From: Planktomarina temperata RCA23
GTDB taxonomy: Bacteria; Pseudomonadota; Alphaproteobacteria; Rhodobacterales; Rhodobacteraceae
NCBI RefSeq assembly: GCF_000738435.1
Contig: NZ_CP003984.1
Span: 2,418,001 to 2,482,000, forward strand
Length of the DNA: 64,000 nucleotides
Direction of reading: 5' to 3'
In this document: positions 52,078-61,472 of the stretch, in pieces
Position numbering within the stretch: the stretch's first letter is position 1
Layout: each line of letters opens with the position of its first letter
Notes under the pieces: generated by a model
What the model saw: only the letters and a program-made list of their open reading frames with translations
Databases searched by the model: none
What the model was told of the DNA's origin: nothing
Made by a program: the position numbers and the translations under genes

Positions 52078-52845
52078 TTAATACATCAAGAACCCACCAC
52101 TTACATTGATCGTTGCACCTGTCATGTAAGCCGCATGATCACTTGCCAAAAACAAGGTTGCGCCTGTATGATCTCCGGGTTGCGCCAAGCGTTTGAGTGG
52201 AATGCCACCCACCATATTTTCGATTTGACCTCCGCTCATTCTATCTAGTCCAAGCATTGGTGTCTCCACCAAACCCGGCGCAACCGAATTTACGCGAATT
52301 CCATGGTCTGCCCAACTGCGTGCGAGACCACGGGTCATGGTTGTGATTGCACCTTTGCCTGCATTATAAACGACCGACCCGCCAAACCCACCTGACATCC
52401 AGCCTTGTGAGGAATAGTTGATGATCACACCACTCCGGCCGTCGTCAACCATCAATTTTGCAACAGCTTGACTGAGAAAAAACGGCACCTTTACGTTGAT
52501 GTCCATCTGGAAATCGAAATCAGATTCCGATACTTGAAACAAATCGTCCGCTCGTTTGATAACACCAGCAATGTTCACCAAAACGTCAATTTTGCCAAGT
52601 GTGCTATCGATTTTCTTAACAAGTGAGGGCAAGCGTGCGGTATCGGTCAGATCGACGCCGAAACCAGCGTGTTGCGGCCCTAGTTCCTGGGCGAATTCAT
52701 CGCATTGGGCTTGATCAATGTCGACCACAGCCACTTTAGAACCAGCTTCTGAAAAACCTTTGGCAACGGCGCCGCCTATGGCGCCGGTAGCGCCTGTCAA
52801 TAGAACGGTTTTGCCCTCTAAGCCAAAACTGAGATTATCACTCAT
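52078..52845 (-). CDS. Short-chain dehydrogenase, probable 2-keto-3-deoxy-sugar-acid dehydrogenase
   Basis: The 255-residue SDR has the cofactor loop TGATGAIGGAVA near residue 17, NIAGVIK near 90, serine in INYSSQG near 143, and YNAGK at about 160-164. It ends TINVSGGFLMY. In L-fucose clusters an SDR in this position oxidises 2-keto-3-deoxy-fuconate to the 2,4-diketo acid used by the neighbouring FAH-family hydrolase. It is the last gene of the operon before the terminator. Confidence 0.82.
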   Translation of the reverse strand: MSDNLSFGLEGKTVLLTGATGAIGGAVAKGFSEAGSKVAVVDIDQAQCDEFAQELGPQHAGFGVDLTDTARLPSLVKKIDSTLGKIDVLVNIAGVIKRADDLFQVSESDFDFQMDINVKVPFFLSQAVAKLMVDDGRSGVIINYSSQGWMSGGFGGSVVYNAGKGAITTMTRGLARSWADHGIRVNSVAPGLVETPMLGLDRMSGGQIENMVGGIPLKRLAQPGDHTGATLFLASDHAAYMTGATINVSGGFLMY

Positions 52846-52854
52846 TTTTGTCTC

Positions 52855-53994
52855 CTATTTGTCCATACGCGCGGACGCGACAAGGTCTTCGTTAATTTCA
52901 ATCCCAAGACCCGGCCCCGTGGGCATCGGAACATACCCCTTCTCATGCCAGATAGGCTTGTCTACCAGGTCTTTTTGCGCCGGGCCATAAACTGGCTGAA
53001 GTTCAAGCATTGTACACGCCGGATTGGACCAACTTAGCGCCTGGCTTGCAGCCCCGACTATGGCCGTCGAGAAGTTATGAGCATTCGCCTGACGGCGGGA
53101 TTGAGCACATATTTCCGCCGCCTTGGCGAACCCAGTGATTCCGGCGACCCGCCCGGGATCAAGCCCGATCACGTCAACCGTTCCAGTGTCAACGATCCGC
53201 TTTACGCCCCGTGCATTCCATTCACGTTCACCGTAGGCAATACGTATACCGGTCGCCGCACGAAGTGCTGCGTATCCTTCAGGGTCATCGTGCCCCAAAG
53301 GTTCTTCAAGCCAGTGAACACCATAATCTTCAAAGACACGCGCACGGCGAATGGCAGTTGGAACATCCCAGAAATTCTTGACGCCCAGATCAATCATCAG
53401 CATCTTGCTGGGCCCCATCGCCTCGGAAACTTGGCGGACAAAATCGACATCGCGATCATGGTCAAAGCCAAGATTAGCCTCTCCACGTTTCCCAAATCCA
53501 ACTTTCGCCCCATGCAAGCCCGTAGCGGTATGGATCGAAATTTCTTCAGCCATTTCCTCGATGGTTGCTTTGGTGCCATGTAAACTGGCGACTGCTGGCA
53601 TTTTTTCATGCATTGGTCCGCCCAAGAGGTCGAGCACGCTGACGCCAAGCATCTTGCCCTTGAGGTCCCAAAGCGCAATATCGATCCCCGAGATCGCGAT
53701 TGATACAAGACCAGCGCCAGTTCCATACCACCAGCTGTGATCGTGCAAGTCGTGCCAGATGCCAGCCGTATGCATAGCGTTTCGGCCAACAACAATCTCG
53801 GAAAGTCCTTCAACGATTTTGGCTGCGGCCAACGTTGCTTCAGGAAAATAGGAACAGCATTCGCCCCAGCCTACTTGACCATTTTCACCGGTGATTTTGA
53901 CCAGACAAACTGCACGAAACCGGTTGTGATCCGTTGGCTCTTGATAGGAGACCGGGATAGCTTCAACGCTTTTGATTTTATATGCTTTACTCAT
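52855..53994 (-). CDS. Enolase-superfamily sugar acid dehydratase (MR/MLE type)
   Basis: This protein of about 380 residues has the N-terminal capping domain and the barrel residues of mandelate-racemase-type dehydratases: GAKVGFGKRG near 160 (KxK-like), LMIDLGVKNFWD near 200 (first metal ligand), HWLEEPLGHDDPEG near 228, IAYGEREWN near 252 and DPGRVAGITG near 280. It would dehydrate L-fuconate or a related acid. I set the start at 53994 (MSKAYKIKSVEAIPV); the gene overlaps the FAH gene by 8 bp. Confidence 0.83.
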   Translation of the reverse strand: MSKAYKIKSVEAIPVSYQEPTDHNRFRAVCLVKITGENGQVGWGECCSYFPEATLAAAKIVEGLSEIVVGRNAMHTAGIWHDLHDHSWWYGTGAGLVSIAISGIDIALWDLKGKMLGVSVLDLLGGPMHEKMPAVASLHGTKATIEEMAEEISIHTATGLHGAKVGFGKRGEANLGFDHDRDVDFVRQVSEAMGPSKMLMIDLGVKNFWDVPTAIRRARVFEDYGVHWLEEPLGHDDPEGYAALRAATGIRIAYGEREWNARGVKRIVDTGTVDVIGLDPGRVAGITGFAKAAEICAQSRRQANAHNFSTAIVGAASQALSWSNPACTMLELQPVYGPAQKDLVDKPIWHEKGYVPMPTGPGLGIEINEDLVASARMDK

Positions 53995-54826
53995 CAGAAA
54001 CACAAAGCTGTTTTTGTTGACCCAAACCCTGGATCCCCAGTTCAACTTCGTCACCAGCTTTTAGATAACGCGGTGGTTTGAAACCGAGACCAACGCCCGG
54101 AGGTGTACCAGTAGAAATGATATCGCCAGGCTCAAGCGTCATGAAATTCGACAGGTAAGCAATAAGATGCGCTACTCCATAAACCATAGTCGTCGTTGAA
54201 CCATTTTGAACACGTTCGCCGTTAACTTCTAGCCACATTGAAAGGTTTTGGGGATCGCCAACTTCGTCTGGGGTTACCAACCACGGGCCGGTTTGGCCGA
54301 AGTTGTCACAGGACTTACCCTTGGTCCACTGTCCCTCACGTTCAGTTTGATAGGCACGCTCGGATACATCGTTAATTACGCAGTAGCCAGCGACGTGATC
54401 CAACGCATCTTCTTCAGTCACGTATTTTGCCGACTTGCCGATGACGACACCAAGCTCCACTTCCCAGTCCGTCTTTTCAGATCCACGCGGGATGACGATC
54501 GGATCGTTAGGCCCACATATTGCCGAAGTCGCCTTCATGAATAACACCGGTTCAGACGGAACATCCAGCCCGCTTTCCGCCGCATGATCTGCGTAGTTCA
54601 AACCGATGCACATGAATTTTCCTGTACGCGCCACACAAGCACCAATGCGCGGATCGCCCTCAACAATTGGCAAACTGTGGCTATCAAGATTTGCAAACCG
54701 GCCAAGATCGCTCAGCACATCACCGGCAATATCGCTGGTAATACCACTCAAGTCTCTAATGTTTCCTGCATCGTCAAGAATGCCGGGTTTTTCTGAGCCG
54801 CGCGGGCCATATCGGAGGAATTTCAT
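53987..54826 (-). CDS. Fumarylacetoacetate hydrolase-family protein, diketo-deoxy-sugar-acid hydrolase
   Basis: The 279-residue product has the FAH metal site EVELGVVIGKSAKYV near residue 124-138, followed by GYCVINDVSERAYQ and KSCDNFGQTGPWLVTPDE, and GDIISTGTPPGVG near 245. It is likely the enzyme that splits 2,4-diketo-3-deoxy-L-fuconate into pyruvate and L-lactate. It lies between the dehydratase and the 2-hydroxyacid dehydrogenase genes, with overlaps on both sides. Confidence 0.87.
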   Translation of the reverse strand: MKFLRYGPRGSEKPGILDDAGNIRDLSGITSDIAGDVLSDLGRFANLDSHSLPIVEGDPRIGACVARTGKFMCIGLNYADHAAESGLDVPSEPVLFMKATSAICGPNDPIVIPRGSEKTDWEVELGVVIGKSAKYVTEEDALDHVAGYCVINDVSERAYQTEREGQWTKGKSCDNFGQTGPWLVTPDEVGDPQNLSMWLEVNGERVQNGSTTTMVYGVAHLIAYLSNFMTLEPGDIISTGTPPGVGLGFKPPRYLKAGDEVELGIQGLGQQKQLCVSDE

Positions 54827-55812
54827 AATGCTTCCTGTATTTCTGTGGGTTTAGAACCCGGAATTGGGCGGCGCGCAGATTTGCCTGTCAGCGCACGTGT
54901 GATTTCATCTGCTACAAGGCTTTGGAGGCTTTCAACAGCAACATCCGAATACCATGCTGCATGGGGCGACATCGTAAGGTTCGGTGCAGATCTGAGAGGG
55001 GAGTCTGCTGCCAAGGGTTCTTGCAAAAATACATCAACTGACGCACCGGCAATCTCACCGTTGGTAAGCGCCGTCGCCAATGCGGTTTCATCAATCAGGT
55101 CACCACGCGCAGAATTAACCACGTAAGATGTCGATTTCATTTTCGCAAAGGCATCAGCATTCATCCGGCCAATAGTGTCTCGTGTTGCAGGAGCGTGCAA
55201 CGAGATGCAGTCTGACTCACAGATCAACTCTTCAAAAGATACACCTTTTACCTTCAGCGGATTGTTTTTCGCCTCATCAAACATGGGATCGGTGGCTAGA
55301 AACTGAAACCCAAATGGGGCGAGCCGCTCAGCTACGGCCTGCGCGATCCGGCCAAACCCGAAGAAACCAATCTTAGTGTTGCCAAATGCTTTCATCGGTT
55401 TGGCGATCTTGACTGCGGCCCAGTCACCAGCTCGAACAGATGTATCAAACGCTTCCAGTTTACGTAATTTGGCCAGGATCATCGCTGCGGTATGATCGGC
55501 CACTTCCGACGTACAATAATCAGGGACATAAACACCCTGAATATTTCGCTTGTTCATCGCGGCAACGTCAAGATTATTGTACCCCACGCCGTAGCGTATC
55601 ACGGTCGCATCCGGCGCGAGCCCTTCCACCGCTTCGGCATTTAGTTCTGCAAATTGCACTACGGCAACTTTTGCACCTTTTACAGCTGCCGCCACGTCTT
55701 CGGGTGTACGACAGTCGCAAAGCTCAAAGCTTGCCCCCAGCGCCTCTGCTACAGCACGTTCTCTTTCGACATCCGGGAAGGTTGCATCGGTTATGACAAC
55801 ATCTGCACTCAT
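54823..55812 (-). CDS. D-2-hydroxyacid dehydrogenase family (CtBP-like)
   Basis: The 329-residue NAD-dependent enzyme shows the Rossmann loop FFGFGRIAQAVAERL near 157, SARGDLIDETAL near 232 with the catalytic arginine, and the late HAAWYSD with the histidine near 292. Members act on 2-hydroxy acids. In this operon it may handle lactate or another product of the sugar acid pathway (inference). It overlaps its neighbours by four bases each. Confidence 0.83.
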   Translation of the reverse strand: MSADVVITDATFPDVERERAVAEALGASFELCDCRTPEDVAAAVKGAKVAVVQFAELNAEAVEGLAPDATVIRYGVGYNNLDVAAMNKRNIQGVYVPDYCTSEVADHTAAMILAKLRKLEAFDTSVRAGDWAAVKIAKPMKAFGNTKIGFFGFGRIAQAVAERLAPFGFQFLATDPMFDEAKNNPLKVKGVSFEELICESDCISLHAPATRDTIGRMNADAFAKMKSTSYVVNSARGDLIDETALATALTNGEIAGASVDVFLQEPLAADSPLRSAPNLTMSPHAAWYSDVAVESLQSLVADEITRALTGKSARRPIPGSKPTEIQEAL

Positions 55813-56558
55813 GCTGCAATCTCCAGACCAGCGCGCCGGCGAAAATCTTCATGACGTACGTCAATTTCACTGCCAACCAACTCATCGGCAGCCGAAGTAC
55901 AGAGCCAAGCAATTCCGTGTGCAGGCTCCCAGGCCGGCGCTAAGTCACTACGCTTGAGATCACTCACGGGATTGATACCGCTTTCGCGAATTGATCCCTG
56001 CATGCCAGTATCAACAACACCCGGGGCAAAGCCGAAAATACGTACGCCCTGTTCGCCATATTCTTTGTCTACGCACCGCGTTAACATCGCGACGCCTGCT
56101 TTGCTGGAGCAATAAGCACTCCATCCTTCCATCGGGTTATGCGCAGCACCAGAAGACAGGTTCACAATTGTGCCACCATTCTTGATCATATACGGCAGTG
56201 CCTGTTGGATTACATAAAATGCCGAAGTTAGATTGATCTCGACGTTTTTCGCCCAGTCGCCAATGTCCACATCCGTCATCCGCCCAATCGGGTTAATAAC
56301 ACCGGCGTTGTTGACCAGAATGTCAAATCCTACAGCCATAAGAGCCTTAACCGCAGGCTGATCCGTTGCGTCGCAAATAACACCACGCGCGGTAACTCCT
56401 TCGGGAAGTTCACCAAGCGCCTTGTCAATTGATGGTTGGTTGCGCGCTGTAAACGTCACCTCAGCACCAGCTTTTGCCAATGCCTCGACCGTCGCGAAAC
56501 CAATGCCGCGTGCACCTCCGGTGACAAGGGCTTTTTTGTTGTTAAGGTCTAGGCTCAT
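55809..56558 (-). CDS. Short-chain dehydrogenase
   Basis: This SDR of about 249 residues has TGGARGIGFATVEAL near 12, NNAGVIN near 84, the catalytic serine in VNLSSGA and YCSSK near 152. I use the ATG at 56558, preceded by GGAGCC, rather than 56573. It may be the sugar dehydrogenase of the pathway or act on a diastereomer. Its start overlaps the mutarotase stop. Confidence 0.83.
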   Translation of the reverse strand: MSLDLNNKKALVTGGARGIGFATVEALAKAGAEVTFTARNQPSIDKALGELPEGVTARGVICDATDQPAVKALMAVGFDILVNNAGVINPIGRMTDVDIGDWAKNVEINLTSAFYVIQQALPYMIKNGGTIVNLSSGAAHNPMEGWSAYCSSKAGVAMLTRCVDKEYGEQGVRIFGFAPGVVDTGMQGSIRESGINPVSDLKRSDLAPAWEPAHGIAWLCTSAADELVGSEIDVRHEDFRRRAGLEIAA

Positions 56559-56875
56559 TGGTCGAGGCTCCATTGTTTAGGTAAAAGGAAGGGGAATCCG
56601 GTGCTGGAATCAATATCGACTTCCATGATTGGAGCCATATATTCGCTCCATTTTGCGTTCACCGGATCGTCTTTGAGGAAATCTATCGTGGTTTGTAAAT
56701 TGTCCGTTTCGAAATAGCCAAACAAATCCAGCCCGTGGCGGAAAATATGATAAGACTTAAGTCCCGACGCACGAAGTGCTGCATCCATTTCTGGCCAGAG
56801 TTCATCATGGCGGTGCTTGTATTCTTCTTCATATCCAGGCCGTACTTTTAGAATCCATGCATAGCTGGACATCAT
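56555..56875 (-). CDS. L-rhamnose/L-fucose mutarotase family
   Basis: This 106-residue protein has the RhaM-type sequence: YAWILKVRPGYEEEYKHRHDELWPEM at the start with the active-site tyrosine and histidine, then GLKSYHIFRHGLDLFGYFE near 38-56 and KWSEYMAPIM. It interconverts anomers of a 6-deoxy sugar. The partner genes suggest L-fucose or L-rhamnose as substrate. Confidence 0.9.
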   Translation of the reverse strand: MMSSYAWILKVRPGYEEEYKHRHDELWPEMDAALRASGLKSYHIFRHGLDLFGYFETDNLQTTIDFLKDDPVNAKWSEYMAPIMEVDIDSSTGFPFLLPKQWSLDQ

Positions 56876-57636
56876 TCTTCCTCCTTCAGGTAATCGAGTA
56901 AAACTTCACCGGGAACGAGGGTAAATTCGGCAGCCCAGAAAAAGCCGTCCAGCATTTCGCGAACTGGAAGGCGGTGAACAGGCGCTTGCGCATTTGCGCG
57001 AAGTTCCGTGGTGCAGGGGCTACGCCAGCATTCGGTGACCTTTACATCAGACAGGCTTCTCGAGGTGAGCTGACGGATTGCTGGCGACCCATCAATATGA
57101 TCAACAGCTTTTAGATTTATGTTGGTTGCAAACGGAAAAACATCAGAAAGTTCAGATATATCAGCTTCTTGTTGCTTGTAAGGCATCGTGCCAGTAACGA
57201 CGTCAATTCCGTTTCGTTCAAGATTTCCAACAATCAGGTCGCCCCTGAAGTCGATCTTTGGGTTGCCAAGTTTCTTTGGTTGGCCGTGAATTTCCCGCCC
57301 ATGGGTGACACCAACATCTGACGAAAGAAACAGATATGGTGAGTAAGAACCAACTGCTTTACCCGGCAACTCGGCACCAAACATCACGTTCACTTCGTTG
57401 TAAGGCCCAACCCACGACGTGTCGTTCATCTGATAAAAATGGATCATCACTTCGTCACCCGTGGGGACAAGCGGTTCGGGCAGCAAAGCGCGCATCGCCT
57501 CAACATCAGTGCGATAGACCAATGTGAAAATCTTGATATCGCGAAACGTGAACGGAAAACTGGGTATCATCGGTGCATCAAGAGGGGTCGAGAACCCACC
57601 CTTTACAATGTCAGATCTTTTGTTTTTCCACGTCAT
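56872..57636 (-). CDS. Acetoacetate decarboxylase-family protein
   Basis: This 254-residue protein has the family pattern: LVYRTDVEAMRALLPEPLVP near residue 40, FGAELPGKAVGSYSPYLFLSSD near 88-109 and GREIHGQPKKLGNPKIDF near 117, which holds the active-site lysine region. In this operon decarboxylation of acetoacetate is not expected. Since I find no typical lactonase or aldonolactonase gene, it may act on a lactone or keto acid in the sugar pathway; this is speculation. Confidence 0.78.
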   Translation of the reverse strand: MTWKNKRSDIVKGGFSTPLDAPMIPSFPFTFRDIKIFTLVYRTDVEAMRALLPEPLVPTGDEVMIHFYQMNDTSWVGPYNEVNVMFGAELPGKAVGSYSPYLFLSSDVGVTHGREIHGQPKKLGNPKIDFRGDLIVGNLERNGIDVVTGTMPYKQQEADISELSDVFPFATNINLKAVDHIDGSPAIRQLTSRSLSDVKVTECWRSPCTTELRANAQAPVHRLPVREMLDGFFWAAEFTLVPGEVLLDYLKEEE

Positions 57637-58680
57637 CTAAATTGCCTCCGATTTTCCAGATCTGAAAGAACGGTACATGGCATCCAGAACTTCGATCGCG
57701 CGCATACCAACTACCCCGTTGGCTTCAATGGTTTTTGCGGTGCCCTGACACACTTCAGCAAGCCGATGGATCGGTTCGATGGCCATATATTCGCCAGCGT
57801 TCGGTGCCAGATCGAGGACGACGTCGTCCTCGTCAAATCGGCGCAATTCCATGCGCGACCGTTCCATATCGATAAGAAGCATGCCTTCCGATCCAAAGAC
57901 GCGAATATCAAGCTGGTAGGAGCAATGTTTGGGTACCAATGCACTCCCCGACAAACTCGCCTTAGCACCATTGGCAAAGGTCAAGATGGCTGCATCCAAC
58001 AAATCAACATTAGCCGCCGACTTGGTTTCGAGCGCGTAAACCTCAGAAGGCTCCAAATCAACAAGCCGGAACAACAGACCCAGAGCGTGGCTCAGCTGTC
58101 CCCAACCGTACCCCCCCGCTTTATCGGGATCAGCCCAAGTTGACTTGTTGGGCTGGAACATATGATCTGCAGCCTCGCTAAGGCCATCACCGCCAAACAG
58201 ATCAAAGGTGAAAGTCGCCATCTGACAGCTCACATGGCGTATCTCTCCAATGCGTCCATCAGCAATCAATTCAGATGCGGTTGTCGCGAAATCTTTGTAG
58301 TTCCATCCGTAAGGAATAAGGATTTCACGACCTTTTTCTTCCGCCAGTTTGACCAATGCGCGGGCGTCTTCGGCACTTGTTGCCATCGGCTTGTCGATCA
58401 GTACGTGACACCCGGCTTCAAGCGCATCACGCGCATGTTCAAAATGAAGGGTGTGCGGTGATGTGATAACCACTGCGTCCAGATCTTCGTTTTGCAACAT
58501 TTCGCGATGATCAGTATATCCGCGCGCAATATCGTATTTGGCGAGGATTTTATCCAACGCACCCTGATTGCGCCGGTTCACAGCTACAAAATCAACATCT
58601 AGGTTTTCCAAAAGCGCTGGAACGTAGGCTTCAACGCCCCACCAACCAGCGCCAATCATTGCTATTTTTGATTTAGGCAC
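57637..58680 (-). CDS. Gfo/Idh/MocA-family sugar dehydrogenase
   Basis: The product of about 347 residues has the Rossmann start MIGAGWWGVEAYVPAL, VVITSPHTLHFEHA near 65, and CHVLIDKPMATSAEDARAL near 85-103 with the conserved EKP-like lysine. I chose the GTG at 58680 because AAGGAGG lies six bases upstream; the frame extends to 58710 inside the regulator gene. It probably oxidises a sugar or inositol-type polyol. It follows the GntR gene with an 8-bp overlap. Confidence 0.87.
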   Translation of the reverse strand: MPKSKIAMIGAGWWGVEAYVPALLENLDVDFVAVNRRNQGALDKILAKYDIARGYTDHREMLQNEDLDAVVITSPHTLHFEHARDALEAGCHVLIDKPMATSAEDARALVKLAEEKGREILIPYGWNYKDFATTASELIADGRIGEIRHVSCQMATFTFDLFGGDGLSEAADHMFQPNKSTWADPDKAGGYGWGQLSHALGLLFRLVDLEPSEVYALETKSAANVDLLDAAILTFANGAKASLSGSALVPKHCSYQLDIRVFGSEGMLLIDMERSRMELRRFDEDDVVLDLAPNAGEYMAIEPIHRLAEVCQGTAKTIEANGVVGMRAIEVLDAMYRSFRSGKSEAI

Positions 58681-59416
58681 CTGTGGCCTCCTTAAGTGCG
58701 TTTCGGACATTAATCATATGCTGACGCATAGCTTTTTCAGCGGCTTGCGCATCGCGCGCGTGAAGTGCCGCCATAATAGCCTGGTGGTCGGCAATGGACT
58801 GACGACGAACCTGATTTTCTTTTTGTAGTACCCGGCGGCCCTGATCACCCAAGAATTGTAACATTTTACCAACACGCGACAAAAAAACGTTTCCAGACGC
58901 GTCCAGTAAAGTTTTGTGAAACTCCACGTCGGTGTCATGAAATGTATTTGCGTCATCTGGATCCGCCAGCTGAGCGTCTAGAAGTTCTTGTAAGTGAGTC
59001 AGATCCTCATTCGAAATTCGTGTGGCCACTATTGCTGCGATCATCGGCTCGTATTCTATCCGAGCGTCAAATAATTCAAACATATTCTGGGGGTTGAGAG
59101 AGACGAAAAAATCTAATGGATTCAAAAGTTCGCCCGCTTCAAGCGAGGTTACAAATACACCACCACCATGACGAATTTCTAGTACACCAAGAATCGAAAG
59201 TGCACGCAGTGCTTCACGCACAGTTGGACGACTCACATCGAGAATACCAGCTAGGTCGCGTTCAGACGGAAGTTTTTCACCAGCGATAAGCTGACCGTCT
59301 TTGATGAGGTCAAGAACGCGCTGGACCACAAGTTCCGAGACGGCTTTCTTGCGAACTATGGGCTGGTTAAGGGCCATTCCACCAACGGTTAGTGCGGATG
59401 TCGTCCGCTGTTTCAT
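58673..59416 (-). CDS. GntR/FadR-family transcriptional regulator
   Basis: This protein of about 247 residues has a winged helix ([43 protein letters not shown], residues about 40-82) and a FadR-type helical ligand domain with [18 protein letters not shown] near 140-157, where Asp and His would bind a metal and acid ligand. The start at 59416 overlaps the permease stop (ATGA). It likely controls this sugar operon, with a sugar acid as effector. Confidence 0.88.
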   Translation of the reverse strand: MKQRTTSALTVGGMALNQPIVRKKAVSELVVQRVLDLIKDGQLIAGEKLPSERDLAGILDVSRPTVREALRALSILGVLEIRHGGGVFVTSLEAGELLNPLDFFVSLNPQNMFELFDARIEYEPMIAAIVATRISNEDLTHLQELLDAQLADPDDANTFHDTDVEFHKTLLDASGNVFLSRVGKMLQFLGDQGRRVLQKENQVRRQSIADHQAIMAALHARDAQAAEKAMRQHMINVRNALKEATGA

Positions 59417-60408
59417 TCTACGGTTCCTTTTCCCAGTTTTCTCAACTTTTTGATCCACTCCTGTATATTTGGAACCATGACTGAAAGAATCAACAAAATA
59501 CCAAGGACCCCCGTCTGGATGTGCCCGGTGATATTGGCAAGCGCCATACCATTGCGAAGATTCAATACGATGAGAATTGCCAAAAGGGTGCCAACCATAG
59601 TGCCCCTGCCACCAAAAATCGACACGCCACCGAGTAACACGATTGTAATAATATCAAGCTCGAACCCAAGGGCCGCATCACCTCGTACAGCACCAAGACG
59701 CGCGGCAAACAAAAGGCCAGCAAGGGCGGAGATTAAACCCGAAAGTGTAAAAATGATTGCTTGAACCCCTCGTACATTGATGCCTGAATATTCAGCAACG
59801 TCACGGTTGGACCCGATGAAATACACTTGGCGTCCAAATACCGTGCGTTGCAGCACAATGTAGAAAAAGAAAACCAACACGAAAAACACGAGTATGGAAA
59901 GCGGTATAGGCCCCACTAGCGGCGCTTGCCCCAACTTGTCAAACCAATCAGGGAAGCCTGTGATCCCACGGTCTTCCACAAGGACGCGCGCAAAACCACG
60001 AAACGCAATCATCGTAGCTAGCGTGACAACCAGAGAAGGGATGCCAACCCAGGCAATCCAGAAAGCATTGAATGCGCCGAGAATGGCACCTGCGGCAAGC
60101 ACGATGACAACCGCACCACTTGCAGAAACTCCAGATTGAAACAACCAGCCAAAAAGGCATGCAGCGAAACCCATAATCGATGCAACTGAGAGGTCAATTT
60201 CGGCATTGATGATGACGAACGTCATGATGACTGCGACTATCACTTTTTCGATCGAAAGTTGAAACAGGTTGATCTGGTTGTTCAGCGTAAAGAAAAACGG
60301 TGAGTTGATGGTATTGCCAACGAAAAGCAGTACCAGCACCAAAAGCAAAAAACCTTCCCATGAATTCAACGCTTTTACGATGCGCGATGTGAAGTTTTCA
60401 GTGCTCAT
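59413..60408 (-). CDS. Sugar ABC transporter permease, RbsC/RhaP-like
   Basis: This 331-residue membrane protein has 8-10 hydrophobic segments, a [19 protein letters not shown] segment near 118 and [23 protein letters not shown] near 225-250, which is the family signature. It forms a heterodimer with the next permease. Confidence 0.92.
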   Translation of the reverse strand: MSTENFTSRIVKALNSWEGFLLLVLVLLFVGNTINSPFFFTLNNQINLFQLSIEKVIVAVIMTFVIINAEIDLSVASIMGFAACLFGWLFQSGVSASGAVVIVLAAGAILGAFNAFWIAWVGIPSLVVTLATMIAFRGFARVLVEDRGITGFPDWFDKLGQAPLVGPIPLSILVFFVLVFFFYIVLQRTVFGRQVYFIGSNRDVAEYSGINVRGVQAIIFTLSGLISALAGLLFAARLGAVRGDAALGFELDIITIVLLGGVSIFGGRGTMVGTLLAILIVLNLRNGMALANITGHIQTGVLGILLILSVMVPNIQEWIKKLRKLGKGTVE

Positions 60409-61472
60409 GTGCTGCTCTCCTTTACTCGGCCAGATGCTAATTTTGTTTTCTCAGGTTCTTTGTCTGAGGGGTTAGGTTTTCGCCCTCCCAAAAGCCGGCG
60501 CGCCAATAGTGTGTCCATCGCCACTGCAAAAAGTATCAAAAGACCCAAGATCGCTTCACGCCAGAACTCTGACACTAATTCCCATCGAACAAGACTGGTA
60601 TCGATCAAATCAATCAGTGTGGCGCCAAGTAGCACGCCAATAATGCTTCCAGAGCCACCGAAAATGTTCACGCCACCGACGACCACGGCACCAACGGATT
60701 TCAGCTCAAGCCCTTGCCCAGCGACAACGGTGATGTTGCCAAACCGGGCGAGGAACATAAACCCAGCTAACCCGGCCAGCGCACCGGAAATTAAAAAGGC
60801 TTGCAGTACGGTGCGTTTAAGATTGATTCCAGAAAATTCCGCCGCATCAGGATTGGAACCCACAGCATAAAACTGTCGACCCGCACGAAATTTGGTCAGG
60901 AAAAAGTGCATGCTAAAGACTACAAACAAAGCGATCACCACCATCCAGCGCACTTTGAAGCCGCCAACGACAAACATATTCTGGCGGGCAAATTCAATGA
61001 GCCAAATAGGCAGCGAGCCAGTTGTAATTGAACTTCCATCCGAACTTTCCACAAGGATCGAGCGAAACAGTGCCAATGTGGCCAGTGTCACGATAATTGA
61101 CGGAAGATTTAACCGGCTGACCAGCAGTCCGTTTACGAGTCCAAAGCACGCGCCAATTCCCATTGCCAACAGAACGACAAAGACGGGCGCGAGGTCAGGA
61201 AAACTAGCCAAAATGCCGCCCAGGAAATAAGCCGTACACCCGACCACCGATCCTATTGAAAGATCGATATTTCGGGTCATAACTACCACTGCCTGACCAA
61301 CAGAAATCAACGCAATTATTGAAACCGACGTTGAGATTCGTACAAATAGTCTAGGTGTAAGATAATTTTGAATTTGCGATGAAAAAAACAGCGCAATGGC
61401 CACCAAAACGAGGAGTAATATCGCAACACGTTGCCCGTTTGGACCTAGTTTTTTTGAAATCGACGACAGCAT
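60405..61472 (-). CDS. Sugar ABC transporter permease, RbsC/RhaQ-like
   Basis: The 355-residue membrane protein has [18 protein letters not shown] near 70, [18 protein letters not shown] near 120 and [21 protein letters not shown] near 228-248. The C-terminal tail is cytoplasmic and charged. Overlaps with both neighbours are one to four bases. Same family as the preceding gene. Confidence 0.92.
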   Translation of the reverse strand: MLSSISKKLGPNGQRVAILLLVLVAIALFFSSQIQNYLTPRLFVRISTSVSIIALISVGQAVVVMTRNIDLSIGSVVGCTAYFLGGILASFPDLAPVFVVLLAMGIGACFGLVNGLLVSRLNLPSIIVTLATLALFRSILVESSDGSSITTGSLPIWLIEFARQNMFVVGGFKVRWMVVIALFVVFSMHFFLTKFRAGRQFYAVGSNPDAAEFSGINLKRTVLQAFLISGALAGLAGFMFLARFGNITVVAGQGLELKSVGAVVVGGVNIFGGSGSIIGVLLGATLIDLIDTSLVRWELVSEFWREAILGLLILFAVAMDTLLARRLLGGRKPNPSDKEPEKTKLASGRVKESST